Part shown: positions 33,934 to 41,559 of the stretch, one piece after another
Layout: each line of letters opens with the position of its first letter
How positions within the stretch are numbered: the first letter of the stretch is position 1
Source of the DNA: Actinoplanes aureus
GTDB lineage: Bacteria; Actinomycetota; Actinomycetes; Mycobacteriales; Micromonosporaceae
Assembly (NCBI RefSeq): GCF_015704865.1
Contig: NZ_JADQTO010000018.1
Location: forward strand, 1-64,000
DNA: 64,000 nt
Reading direction: 5' to 3'
The notes under the pieces: model-generated
Told to the model about the DNA's origin: nothing
What the model saw: only the letters and a program-made list of their open reading frames with translations
Database searches by the model: none
Made by a program: the position numbers and the translations under genes

Positions 33934-34310
33934 CGGCTCACCAGCCACAGGCCGGCGCTGACCCAGAGCAGGTAGCCGACCACCCGGCCGGGATAGGTGC
34001 TCAGCAGGGGATCGGCGAGCGTACTGAGCGTCGGGTGTGCGGCGTCGTCCGGTCCCAGCCAGACGCTGAGCTCGAAGGCCGCGGCCAGGCCGGCCACACC
34101 GAGCCAGACGGCCGCGGAACGAGCACCGACCGGCTCCGCGCGGCGCGGGCGGCGGCGCACACCGATCCAGCACAGCGGTACTCCGGCGATCAGGACGGCG
34201 CCGAGGGCGGGCCAGGTCAACGGCCGGCAGATGGCTGCCGTCAGCGCATAGGCGACGACGGCAGCGGTGACCGCGGCACGGCGGCGCACGGAGTGACGTA
34301 CCGGATCCAT
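33930..34310 (-). CDS. Small membrane protein, hypothetical
   Basis: A 126-residue protein with about four hydrophobic helices (AAVTAAVVAYALTAAICRPL, ALGAVLIAGVPLCWIGV, AAVWLGVAGLAAAFELSVWL, VVGYLLWVSAGLWLVSR). It lies 56 bases downstream of erm on the same strand and overlaps the next small membrane gene. No family was recognised. Confidence 0.7.
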   Translation of the reverse strand: MDPVRHSVRRRAAVTAAVVAYALTAAICRPLTWPALGAVLIAGVPLCWIGVRRRPRRAEPVGARSAAVWLGVAGLAAAFELSVWLGPDDAAHPTLSTLADPLLSTYPGRVVGYLLWVSAGLWLVSR

Positions 34311-34366
34311 CCCGGCATTGTCGCCGTGCCGGCCCCCGTTATCGCAGACGGGGGCCGGCCTGAACA

Positions 34367-35197
34367 TCAGCGATGCAACCGTTCCCACAGCGTGATCCAC
34401 TGGTCGGGGTGGACGTGCCCGACCAGAGCGTCCGACGCGATGCCCGCCGCGGCCAGCGCTCGACCGACCCCGTCATACCGGGTCGCGAGAGAGGCCCCGA
34501 GCGAACCACCGACACCGCCGAAGCCCAGCTCCACCAGCTCCTGCCAGCCCGCGAACTCCTCCACCAACGGCTGGGGCCGTCGATCGATGCGCAGAATCGC
34601 CGAGTCGACGGACGGAACGGGTCGGAAACTCACCCGGTCGACCGTGCCGCCCAGCCGCCAGGAGAACCACGGCCACGACTCCACCGTGACCAGACTCCAG
34701 CGGCCGCAGTCGCCGGTGCGCTTGCGCGCATACTCCCGCTGTGTGAGCAGCGTCGCCGAGGTCAGGGCCGGAGCACGCAGGCACCAGTCCACAATCTCCG
34801 ACGTGATCGAGTACGGAATGTTGCCCACCACCGCGAACGGCTCCCGGGGCGCCCGCGCCGCGGTGAAGTCGTCCCTGACCACCTTGATCCTGGGATGTCT
34901 CCGCGTGCGCGCGGCCAGCATGCTCGCCAGCCGCGGATCGAGCTCGTAGCCGACGACCCGCGCCCCCGCCTCGGCCAGCGCCAGCGTGACCGCGCCCTGA
35001 CCCGCGCCGGGCTCCAGCACGAGCCCCACCGGATCGGCGGTCTTGACCAGCAGCTCGACGGCATGCCCGTCGACCAGGAAGTTCTGCGAGAGCGTACGCC
35101 GGAGCCGGTCATCCGGCCGGCGCGGTGCACCGCCGCCGGTGTTCTTGACCTTGCGCTGACTGTGTGAATAGTTTCCGTGCGCGAAGTTTTGCGCCAC
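34367..35197 (-). CDS. erm: 23S rRNA (adenine-N6) methyltransferase, Erm family
   Basis: A 276-residue rRNA adenine methyltransferase that methylates A2058 of 23S rRNA and gives macrolide-lincosamide-streptogramin B resistance. Motifs: LSQNFLVD, the SAM motif LEPGAGQGAVTLALA, acidic VVGYELDPRLA, and the catalytic NIPYSITSEIV. The C-terminal helical domain is present, so the protein looks intact. GTG 35197 is chosen because AAAGGG lies seven bases upstream. In-frame sequence continues to 35341 but overlaps a leader peptide and hairpins. The basic N-terminal tail (NYSHSQRKVKN) is typical of actinomycete Erm proteins. Expression is probably inducible (see leader entries). Confidence 0.93.
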   Translation of the reverse strand: MAQNFAHGNYSHSQRKVKNTGGGAPRRPDDRLRRTLSQNFLVDGHAVELLVKTADPVGLVLEPGAGQGAVTLALAEAGARVVGYELDPRLASMLAARTRRHPRIKVVRDDFTAARAPREPFAVVGNIPYSITSEIVDWCLRAPALTSATLLTQREYARKRTGDCGRWSLVTVESWPWFSWRLGGTVDRVSFRPVPSVDSAILRIDRRPQPLVEEFAGWQELVELGFGGVGGSLGASLATRYDGVGRALAAAGIASDALVGHVHPDQWITLWERLHR

Positions 35198-35203
35198 AGC
35201 ACT

Positions 35204-35241
35204 GCCCTTTCGGATCCTCGAGAAGAAAGGTCTCGAAGGGC
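35204..35241 (-). promoter_or_regulatory. Shine-Dalgarno-sequestering hairpin of the erm leader
   Basis: The erm ribosome site is within AAGGGC (complement of 35204-35209). It can pair fully with GCCCTT (complement of 35236-35241). Inside it, TCGAGA and TCTCGA (35218-35223 and 35231-35236) form a further stem. The loop CCTTTC is also complementary to GAAAGG of the ribosome site. The ribosome site would be masked unless an upstream ribosome stall changes the fold. Confidence 0.6.
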
Positions 35242-35254
35242 CCCGGGCGCGCCT

Positions 35255-35278
35255 GCGGACGCGCGTTGCGGCGTCCGC
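35255..35278 (-). promoter_or_regulatory. Upstream leader hairpin of erm
   Basis: GCGGACGC and GCGTCCGC form a perfect 8-base stem with an 8-base loop. One arm reaches the leader peptide stop codon, so a ribosome stalled in the leader would disturb it. It is a candidate anti-anti-sequestrator or terminator stem. Confidence 0.5.
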
Positions 35279-35343
35279 TAGCGGGCCAGAGCCCGGCTGT
35301 GGCGGATCCGAGTGAACACAGTGGCGAAGCGGGAAGCGCACAT
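35278..35343 (-). CDS. Putative erm leader peptide (21 residues)
   Basis: A short ORF from ATG 35343 to TAG 35278. It reads MCASRFATVFT then RIRHSRALAR. It lies 80 bases upstream of erm in another frame, just before the hairpins. The RIR triplet matches the +X+ motif at which macrolides stall ribosomes in known erm leader peptides. The ribosome site is weak (GAG before the start). Its position and motif support induction by attenuation, but translation is unproven. Confidence 0.5.
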   Translation of the reverse strand: MCASRFATVFTRIRHSRALAR

Positions 35344-35402
35344 GGCCGCGACTCTATGGGCGCCTGTCCGGCGGGACAACCGGATTTCCAGAGAGCTTCC
35401 GT

Positions 35403-35482
35403 CCCCAAGCGTGATCTTGCTTGGCCCACGCTCACTGCTGTCTCAACGGCCGCCAGACAGCACGCACGTTGGGCCGGGCAAG
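35403..35482 (+). repeat. Dispersed intergenic repeat, type A, copy 1
   Basis: An 80-base element with the core TTGGCCCACGCTCACTGCTG. TGCTGTCT (35436-35443) and AGACAGCA (35455-35462) form a perfect 8-base stem, extended outward by imperfect pairing to the GGCCCA/TGGGCC ends. Copies lie at 57861-57928 (same orientation) and 59693-59772 (opposite). Confidence 0.75.
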
Positions 35483-35489
35483 ACCCGGA

Positions 35490-35532
35490 TCGGGGTACGC
35501 GTAACCGGCGTCCCGCCGAAGCCGACCCGTGC
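35490..35532 (-). repeat. Type B repeat, copy 2 (partial, reverse)
   Basis: Begins GGGGTACGCGTAACCGGCGT and contains CCGCCGAAGCCGACCCGT, the reverse complement of the B core. It is directly followed by a forward copy, giving a head-to-head pair next to repeat A. Confidence 0.7.
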
Positions 35533-35548
35533 GGGACGTAATGCCTGA

Positions 35549-35596
35549 CTCGCGCGGGGAGGGCGGGCACGGGTCGGCTTCGGCAGGACGCCGGTT
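35549..35596 (+). repeat. Type B repeat, copy 3 (partial, forward)
   Basis: Contains ACGGGTCGGCTTCGGCAGGA and CGCCGGTT, matching the 3' half of the B consensus. With the preceding reverse copy it could fold into a long hairpin. Confidence 0.7.
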
Positions 35597-35825
35597 GGAG
35601 CCTGTTCCTGAACCTATTTCCGCCGGCCGGGAGATCGGTGTTCTGATGTTGGGATCTGGTGCGTTCGTTTCGGCGTCACCGTGACGCGGGTGCGAAGGTG
35701 CTACTTCACCGTCAGGGCGGACGTGCCGTTTCGGTGACTGGTTCTTGATTCATTCCACCGCCGAGGTGGGCGATGGCTGCCTGGTCCTGGTGAGGGCGCG
35801 GGGTGCGCTGGTGGTGTGGTGCCGG
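35597..35825. other. Intergenic sequence without recognised gene; contains a 15-base palindrome
   Basis: This 229-base stretch between the repeats and the 3' end of the first AraC gene shows no supported ORF. GCGTCAC-C-GTGACGC at 35673-35687 is a perfect 7-1-7 palindrome. It could be a protein-binding site. No start codon follows it closely, so its target is unclear. Confidence 0.4.
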
Positions 35826-36797
35826 TCAGGAGTGTTTGTGCAGCGTATGGCTGGGCGGTACGCCGTAGGCGTTGCGGTAGTGGGCGGCGAACAGGCGGGG
35901 GTTGGTGAAGCCCCAGCGGGCGGCGACGGCGGCCACGGTGGTGGTGCTGGGGTCGGCGGTGGCGAGCATGTGGTCGGCGTGCTGTAGGCGGACCCGGTGC
36001 AGATGTGCCATCGGGGTGGTGTCGCGGTAGCGGCGGAACGCCAGCTGCAGGGCGCGGATGCTGACCCGGGCGGCGGCGGCGATGTCGGCGACGGTGATGG
36101 TCTGGTCGGCGTTGTCGTCGATGTACGCGAGGGCACGGCGCAGGGTGGTGGGGGTGGCGTCGCGGCGGTCCTCGATGGTGGGGTCGGTCAGGGCGGTGTT
36201 GGCGAAGGTGGCCAGCGCGGCAGTGGCGAGCAGGTGGGTGGCGTTGGCGATCAGCAGCGGCGATCCGGCGGCTTCGGGGTTGTCGAGCAGGTCCGTGACG
36301 TAGGCGTGGGTGTGCCGCCAGTGTGCGGCGGCGGTCGCGGAGTGAGGGTCGAGGCTGGTGAAGCGGACCGGTGTGGGTTGCCAGGCCGGCGCGGGGGCGG
36401 CGATGCGGTCCAGCACGGCGAGGTCCAGGACACAGGTGGTGAGCTCGCCGGGTGACCAGGTGCAGGTGAAGGGCCGGCCGGGGTAGGCGCCCAGGCAGAC
36501 GTCGCCGGGCCGGTAGCGGCGGTCGCTGTCGCCGCTGGTGCGCTGCAGGCGGGCGGTGTTGGTGGTGACTATCACGAGGGTGGGCAGTGGTTCGCCGTCG
36601 AAGTCCAGGGTGGCGGACTGGGCGATGGTTTCCAGGTGGAATCCGGGGGCGTGGGTGCGCCGGTGGCGCAGTTGGGGGTTGTGGTCGCTGCTGCTTACGC
36701 GCATGCCGGCACCGTAGGCGTCGCTGAGGTAGCCGCTGATGGTGTCCGCGTCGGTGGAGACGAAGGCTGTGGTGTTCGGGACAGTGCTGGTCACCAT
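35826..36797 (-). CDS. AraC family transcriptional regulator, copy 1
   Basis: A 323-residue regulator. The N-terminal ~210 residues are a ligand-binding-type domain of the AraC-binding-like kind. The C-terminal ~100 residues hold the two-helix-turn-helix AraC domain: ADQTITVADIAAAARVSIRA, LQLAFRRYRDTTPMAHL and AARWGFTNPRLFAAHYRNAYG. The start follows GAAGGGA. It lies 26 bases downstream of a paralogue (copy 2) with the same architecture and closely similar HTH sequence. Their targets are unknown. Confidence 0.9.
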   Translation of the reverse strand: MVTSTVPNTTAFVSTDADTISGYLSDAYGAGMRVSSSDHNPQLRHRRTHAPGFHLETIAQSATLDFDGEPLPTLVIVTTNTARLQRTSGDSDRRYRPGDVCLGAYPGRPFTCTWSPGELTTCVLDLAVLDRIAAPAPAWQPTPVRFTSLDPHSATAAAHWRHTHAYVTDLLDNPEAAGSPLLIANATHLLATAALATFANTALTDPTIEDRRDATPTTLRRALAYIDDNADQTITVADIAAAARVSIRALQLAFRRYRDTTPMAHLHRVRLQHADHMLATADPSTTTVAAVAARWGFTNPRLFAAHYRNAYGVPPSHTLHKHS

Positions 36798-36823
36798 CGC
36801 GGTTCCCTTCGTGGCGTCGGTGT

Positions 36824-37798
36824 TCAAGTACGCAAGGTGTGGTGGGGTGGCTGGCCGTAGGCGGTGCGGTAGTCGACGGCGAACCGGCCGGGGTTGGCGT
36901 AGCCCCAGCGGCGGGCGATGGCGGCGACGGTGTCGCCGCGGGTGGGATCGCCGGATTGCAGGTCGCGATGGGCGCCGTGCAGGCGGGCGCGGCGCAGGTA
37001 GCCGGTGGGGGTGGTGTCGCCGTGGCGGGTGAACGCGGCTTGTAGCCCGCGGACGCTGACGCCGGCGGCTGTGGCGATGTCCTCGATGGTGATCGGCTGG
37101 TCGGCGTGCGCGTCGATGTAGGCCACTGCCCGGCGTACCGTGGCCGGAGGGACGCGGCCGGGTCCGGGGGTGTAGTCGAGGGTCATCGTGGTGTTCGGGA
37201 ATACGGCCAGCACCGCCGCCGCCGCGGTGTCCACCGCGGCCGCACGCAGTAGCGGATGTCCGATCGCGGGACCGGGCCCGGCGCACATCCGGCTCAGATA
37301 GGACAAGGTGTGCAGCCAGTGCTGGCCCATCGCCGCCGACACCGCGGTCACCCCGTCGAAACGCAGGTTCGCCGGCTTGACGCCGAGCCGGCGGGCGACG
37401 CGGGTCACCGCGGAGAATGGAATCTTCACCGCTTGCACCGTGAAGTGATTCCACTCCATGTGGATGGGCTGGTGCAGCGGCATCAACGCGGCGTCGCCGC
37501 CGGCGAGCTGGTCCCGCTGAGCGGGACCGACGCTGAGTCCGCCGCTGAGCAGCGTCGACACGATGACCTCGTCGACCGGGTCCGTCACGATCTTCGCCCA
37601 CCCGCCGTAGGTCATGCGGTCGAGCGCCACGGTTTCGGTAGTCACCGAGGAGGACCGGAAGACGAAACCGCTCGGTGGTTGTCGCAGGGTCAGCCGATGA
37701 TCGGCGTAGGCGCGGCTGAGGAATTCATGCGCCGCCGCAAGGTCGTGAGTTTCCACCACGGCGTGCTGCACCGGCTGCCCGGCTGCGGGTCCGGTCAT
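36824..37798 (-). CDS. AraC family transcriptional regulator, copy 2
   Basis: A 324-residue paralogue of copy 1. The C-terminal domain reads ADQPITIEDIATAAGVSVRG, LQAAFTRHGDTTPTGYLRRA and ARRWGYANPGRFAVDYRTAYG. The N-terminal domain (PSGFVFRSSSVTTETVALDR, MEWNHFTVQAVKIPF) resembles the AraC-binding-like domain of actinomycete regulators. ATG 37798 is preceded by GGAAGGA. It is probably co-transcribed with copy 1, and divergent from the GAF-ATPase gene. Confidence 0.9.
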   Translation of the reverse strand: MTGPAAGQPVQHAVVETHDLAAAHEFLSRAYADHRLTLRQPPSGFVFRSSSVTTETVALDRMTYGGWAKIVTDPVDEVIVSTLLSGGLSVGPAQRDQLAGGDAALMPLHQPIHMEWNHFTVQAVKIPFSAVTRVARRLGVKPANLRFDGVTAVSAAMGQHWLHTLSYLSRMCAGPGPAIGHPLLRAAAVDTAAAAVLAVFPNTTMTLDYTPGPGRVPPATVRRAVAYIDAHADQPITIEDIATAAGVSVRGLQAAFTRHGDTTPTGYLRRARLHGAHRDLQSGDPTRGDTVAAIARRWGYANPGRFAVDYRTAYGQPPHHTLRT

Positions 37799-37827
37799 GG
37801 CGATCCTTCCTTGCCGCCACTGTCCCC

Positions 37828-37843
37828 CACACACCACTGTGTG
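37828..37843. promoter_or_regulatory. Inverted repeat upstream of the AraC pair
   Basis: CACACA-CCAC-TGTGTG is a perfect 6-4-6 inverted repeat, 30 bases upstream of AraC copy 2, in the divergent gap to the GAF-ATPase gene. It is a candidate autoregulatory site. Confidence 0.35.
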
Positions 37844-37908
37844 CCATTGCGCACGTTCTATCCAGCAAACGTACGCCGAAAATGGTCGATGTTGGAGATG
37901 CCGTCAGC

Positions 37909-39105
37909 ATGGTGGGTGATAGGAGGATGCCGCTTGCGCCTGGCAACGGGCCCCGCAACCATGGGCCCGGACACAGAGGCCACGACCGCGTCTTCGAGCT
38001 GGTGTCCCGCTACGGCCCGGACGTGAGCCGGTTGTGTCGCGCGTACCCGACGCTGATACCCGCCATCGCCGGGCTCAGCCTGTCGCGGAGTGCTGGTGGT
38101 TCCGTTCCCCGGTTCGCCAGCGACCCGTTGATCGCCGAGCTGCAGAAGCTGCAGGACACCTTGGGTGAGGGCCCGGCCCGCGACGCCGCCCGGCTACGCC
38201 AGCCGGTGCAGGCCGGCGACCTGAAAGAACCGTCCTGGCAGCAGCGCTGGCCCCGCTTCGCTCCGGCCGCCCGGGCCGCCGGCGTGCGCGCGGTGTACGC
38301 GCTGCCGCTGCACGCCGGCGGAACCCGCCACGACGGTGCCCTCACGGTCTATCGCGACACCCCGGGTGCCTGGGACGACACCCAGCAGACCGCCGTCGAA
38401 ACGTTCGCCGCCGCGGCCACCGAACTGCTCACCCTGCACCAGCGGGGCCTCGACCTCACCGGCGCGTTCACCGACGCCCACCGCGACCACGGCATCCTGC
38501 TGCTCGCCGCCGGTGCTCCGGCTGGCCCTCAACCCGGCCTCGCCACCGACCCCGGCCCCGGCCTGCCGCTGATCCGCTGGTTCCAGCAGCAAGCTCTGCC
38601 CGCCATCCGCGCTCACCTGCACACCATCGCCGGCCACGCCCTGCCCGACGACGACCGGTACCGGTTCGTGCTCGCCGTCCACGAGGCCATGAGCAACACC
38701 GTGCTGCACGGCGGTGGACACGGGCAGCTCCTGCTGTGGCACAGCGAGCAGCGTCTGTGGTGCGAGATCAGCGACCATGGCCCAGGCATCGCCCTGCCCG
38801 AGCAGCGGCCCGGCCCCGACACCGGCGGCGCCCGCGCCGCCGGGCATGGCCTGCGGCTCATCCAGCAGGCCGCTACCAGCTTGGACATCACCACCGATGC
38901 GACCGGTACCCGACTGCTGCTCAGCTACCGCCTCAACCAGCGGCGTACTGGCATCGATGCCCAACACGCCGGCAGCAGCCGGCCGTCTACGGTCCGGTAC
39001 ACCGGTGGGGGAGCAGGTTACCGAGCACGCCGAACCGGATCTCAGCATCAGCGCCGTCCGGCTGACCCCGGACGTTTTCACGGTCGCTGTGACCGGCGAC
39101 CGTGA
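37909..39105 (+). CDS. GAF-domain anti-sigma-type ATPase (HATPase_c)
   Basis: A 398-residue protein. Residues ~30-190 form a GAF sensor (LQDTLGEGPARDAARLRQPV, ALPLHAGGTRHDGALTVY). Residues ~235-345 form a GHKL ATPase of the RsbW/SpoIIAB type: RFVLAVHEAMSNTVLHGGGH (N box), ISDHGPGIALP (G1) and AGHGLRLIQQAAT (G2). Such proteins phosphorylate STAS antagonists or bind sigma factors. The start is uncertain among ATGs at 37882, 37909 and 37927. The last ~45 residues after LLLSYRLNQ overlap the next ORF and look non-conserved, so the functional end may be earlier. Confidence 0.8.
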   Translation: MVGDRRMPLAPGNGPRNHGPGHRGHDRVFELVSRYGPDVSRLCRAYPTLIPAIAGLSLSRSAGGSVPRFASDPLIAELQKLQDTLGEGPARDAARLRQPVQAGDLKEPSWQQRWPRFAPAARAAGVRAVYALPLHAGGTRHDGALTVYRDTPGAWDDTQQTAVETFAAAATELLTLHQRGLDLTGAFTDAHRDHGILLLAAGAPAGPQPGLATDPGPGLPLIRWFQQQALPAIRAHLHTIAGHALPDDDRYRFVLAVHEAMSNTVLHGGGHGQLLLWHSEQRLWCEISDHGPGIALPEQRPGPDTGGARAAGHGLRLIQQAATSLDITTDATGTRLLLSYRLNQRRTGIDAQHAGSSRPSTVRYTGGGAGYRARRTGSQHQRRPADPGRFHGRCDRRP

Positions 39106-39172
39106 CCTCATAACGGCGCCGGCGATGCTCCAGCAACTCCGCGACATGCTCGACAACCACCACAGCGACTAG
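39005..39172 (+). CDS. Truncated STAS-domain protein (anti-sigma factor antagonist fragment)
   Basis: A 55-residue ORF in a different frame from the GAF-ATPase. It begins at GTG 39005 and reads LSISAVRLTPDVFTVAVTGD, RDLITAPAMLQQLRDML. This is the first third of a STAS domain (beta strand, GDLD-like loop, first helix). The expected continuation with the phospho-accepting Ser (DLS.V.F.DSSG) is missing, as a stop follows at once. It overlaps the ATPase gene by 101 bases. It may be a decayed partner of that ATPase. Confidence 0.55.
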   Translation: MGEQVTEHAEPDLSISAVRLTPDVFTVAVTGDRDLITAPAMLQQLRDMLDNHHSD

Positions 39173-39174
39173 AT

Positions 39175-40845
39175 TTAGCGGCCTACGCGCTCCCGGCGTA
39201 CCGTCGGCCGGCGGCCTCTGATGGTGCTGCGCTGCATGGCCGCGATGACCATGTCAGCGGCAGGTTCGGGGACCTCCACCAGCGAGAACCGGTCGGTGAT
39301 CTGGATCGCGCCGATCTCGCGCGCGCTGAGCCCGGACTCTCCGGCGATCGCACCCACCAGGTCCTGTGGGCGTAGTCCGGCCCGCCTGCCGATGCCGAAG
39401 AACAAGCGGGCGACCGACGCTGAGGAACGCGTGGGGCGGCCGCCTTGGCGCTTGTCACGATCCTGCGGGGTACGGCTGACCGGCGGTGCCACCGGCGAGG
39501 GGATCTCGTCCTCCTCGCGGTCGCCGCCGGCCGCCTCGTGCAGCAGCTTCACGGCGGCGAGGGCGATGTTCTCGACGTCGAACTCATCGGTGAGCGAGTC
39601 GAGCACGACCCGGAACCGCTCGAGATCGTCGGCTTCCAGGCTGGCCTGCAACGCCGTGCGGGTCACCTCCATGCGCCGGGCTCGCAGGTCCGTGACGGTC
39701 GGCAGCTTCTCCAGGGTGATGCGCTGCCGGGTGAGCCGCTCGATGGCCTTGAGCATCCGCTGTTCCCGCGGTTCGGCGAGGGTGATGGCGGAGCCCTCAC
39801 GTCCGGCCCGGCCGACCCGGCCGATGCGGTGCACGTATGCCTCGGGCGCCGTCGGCACGTTGAAGTTGATGACGTGCGTGAGCTGCTCGACGTCCAGGCC
39901 GCGGGCCGCCACGTCGGTCGCGACCAGCAGTTCGGTGCTCCCGCCGCGCAGCCGGCCCATGACCCGGTCGCGCTGGTCCTGACTCATGCCGCCGTGCAGG
40001 GCCTCGGCCCGGTACCCGCGCCCGTTCAGGGTCTCCGTGACCTGGTCGACCTCTTCCCGGGTGCGGCAGAAGACGATCGCCGCCGTCGGCGCCTCCACGT
40101 CGAGGATCCGCCCGAGAGCGGCCGGCTTGTGGGCCCGGGCGACGATGTAGGCGCTTTGCCGGACTAGCGGGAGTTCGTCCGACGCCAGGGACTTGCGGCC
40201 CATCGTGATCCGGACCGGTTCACGCAGGTGGCGGCGGGCGATGCTGTCGATCCGGGGTGGCATGGTCGCGGAGAACAGCACCGTCTGCCGGCCCTCGGGG
40301 GTCTCGGCGAGGATCGCCTCGATGTCCTCGGCGAACCCCATGTCCAACATCTCGTCGGCTTCGTCGAGTACGACCGTGCGTACCTCGCTGAGCCGCAGAG
40401 TCGCCCGCTCGATGTGATCGAGCACCCGGCCCGGCGTACCGACGACGACGTCCACGCCGCGCTGCAACGCCTGCAACTGTCGCCCGATCGGCTGTCCGCC
40501 GTACACCGGCAGCACCCGAACGCCCAGGTCACGGCCGTATCGGTGGACCGCCTGCGAGACCTGCTCGGCCAGTTCCCGGGTCGGTACCAGAACGAGCGAA
40601 GTCGGTGCCGTGTCCCGGCTGCCGACGGTCAGCCGTTGCAGTACGGGCAGCGCGAACGCGGCGGTCTTCCCGGTGCCGGTCGCCGCCTGTCCCACCAGGT
40701 CGTTGCCGGCCACCAGCGGCGGGATCGCCTCCTGCTGGATCGGCGTCGGTTCTTCATAGCCGAGGTTCGTCAGCGCGGCGAGCAGTTCCGGCCGCAATCC
40801 CAGTCCGGCGAAACCCGCCCCGGACTCGGACGGATGTTGGTCCAT
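39175..40845 (-). CDS. DEAD-box ATP-dependent RNA helicase with DbpA-type RNA-binding tail
   Basis: A 556-residue helicase. It has the Q motif (GFAGLGLRPELLAALTNLGY), motif I AATGTGKTAAFALP, Ia PTRELAEQ, Ib TPGRVLDHI, II VLDEADEMLDMGF, III SAT and VI HRIGRVGRAGREG. The last ~90 residues form a DbpA/CsdA RNA-binding domain (VARLFFGIGRRAGLRPQDLV), which in relatives targets 23S rRNA or structured RNA in ribosome assembly or cold adaptation. The start is taken at ATG 40845; an ATG at 40857 is also possible. No good ribosome site is seen. Confidence 0.92.
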   Translation of the reverse strand: MDQHPSESGAGFAGLGLRPELLAALTNLGYEEPTPIQQEAIPPLVAGNDLVGQAATGTGKTAAFALPVLQRLTVGSRDTAPTSLVLVPTRELAEQVSQAVHRYGRDLGVRVLPVYGGQPIGRQLQALQRGVDVVVGTPGRVLDHIERATLRLSEVRTVVLDEADEMLDMGFAEDIEAILAETPEGRQTVLFSATMPPRIDSIARRHLREPVRITMGRKSLASDELPLVRQSAYIVARAHKPAALGRILDVEAPTAAIVFCRTREEVDQVTETLNGRGYRAEALHGGMSQDQRDRVMGRLRGGSTELLVATDVAARGLDVEQLTHVINFNVPTAPEAYVHRIGRVGRAGREGSAITLAEPREQRMLKAIERLTRQRITLEKLPTVTDLRARRMEVTRTALQASLEADDLERFRVVLDSLTDEFDVENIALAAVKLLHEAAGGDREEDEIPSPVAPPVSRTPQDRDKRQGGRPTRSSASVARLFFGIGRRAGLRPQDLVGAIAGESGLSAREIGAIQITDRFSLVEVPEPAADMVIAAMQRSTIRGRRPTVRRERVGR

Positions 40846-40917
40846 GCCGACAACCATAGGAGAACGGCCTGGCCCGCCACTCAGGGGGCACCGTGGCACG
40901 GATGTTCGTCACTGCGG

Positions 40918-41559
40918 TTAGGTGCGCAGGAACTTCAGGACGGCGAGGACGCGGCGGTGGTCGGTGTGTGCGGGCGGGAGGTCGAGTTTGGCGAGGATGT
41001 TGCTGATGTACTTCTCGACCGCGCTGTGGCTGACGTTCAGGGCGTCGACGATGCCGTTGTTGGAGCGGCCCTCGGCCATCAGCCGCAGCACCTCCAGCTC
41101 GCGCGGGGTGAGGCGGTCGAGGGGGTCGTCGCGGTGGCGTACCAGTAGCTGGGCGACGACCTCGGGGTCCAGCGCGGTGCCGCCGGCGGCCACCCGGCGC
41201 AGGGCGTCGAGGAAGTCGGACACGTGGGCGACGCGGTCCTTGAGCAGGTATCCGACGCCGTTGGTCTGGGTGGACAGCAGGTCGGTGGCGTAGCGCTCCT
41301 CGACGTACTGGGACAGGACCAGGACGGCGACCTTCGGGTACTGGTGGCGGATGACGAGGGCGGCCCGGATGCCTTCGTCGGTGTGGGTGGGCGGCATCCG
41401 TACGTCGATCAGGGCCAGGTCGGGGTGATGCTCGCCGACCGCGCGCAGGAGCTGCTCAGCGTCGGGTACAGCGTCGACGACCTCGAAACCACCGTCGGCG
41501 AGCAGCTTGGTCAGGCCCGCCCGGAGCAGCACGGAGTCCTCGGCGATCACGACTCGCAC
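40918..41559 (-). CDS. LuxR-type response regulator (exporter-linked, set 1)
   Basis: A 213-residue regulator beginning VRVVIAEDSVLLRAGLTKLL. Phospho-acceptor Asp is in LALIDVRMPPTHTDEG, and GVGYLLKDRV carries the conserved Lys. The HTH is LTPRELEVLRLMAEGRSNNG. The GTG start overlaps the kinase stop by 13 bases. It is closely related to the regulator at 50999, and both stand beside exporters. Confidence 0.92.
   Translation of the reverse strand: MRVVIAEDSVLLRAGLTKLLADGGFEVVDAVPDAEQLLRAVGEHHPDLALIDVRMPPTHTDEGIRAALVIRHQYPKVAVLVLSQYVEERYATDLLSTQTNGVGYLLKDRVAHVSDFLDALRRVAAGGTALDPEVVAQLLVRHRDDPLDRLTPRELEVLRLMAEGRSNNGIVDALNVSHSAVEKYISNILAKLDLPPAHTDHRRVLAVLKFLRT

Noticed and set aside
35197..35341. 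48-residue in-frame N-terminal extension of Erm from GTG 35341
   Set aside because: It runs through the leader ORF and hairpins, lacks a ribosome site and is unlike Erm N termini. GTG 35197 with AAAGGG is better.
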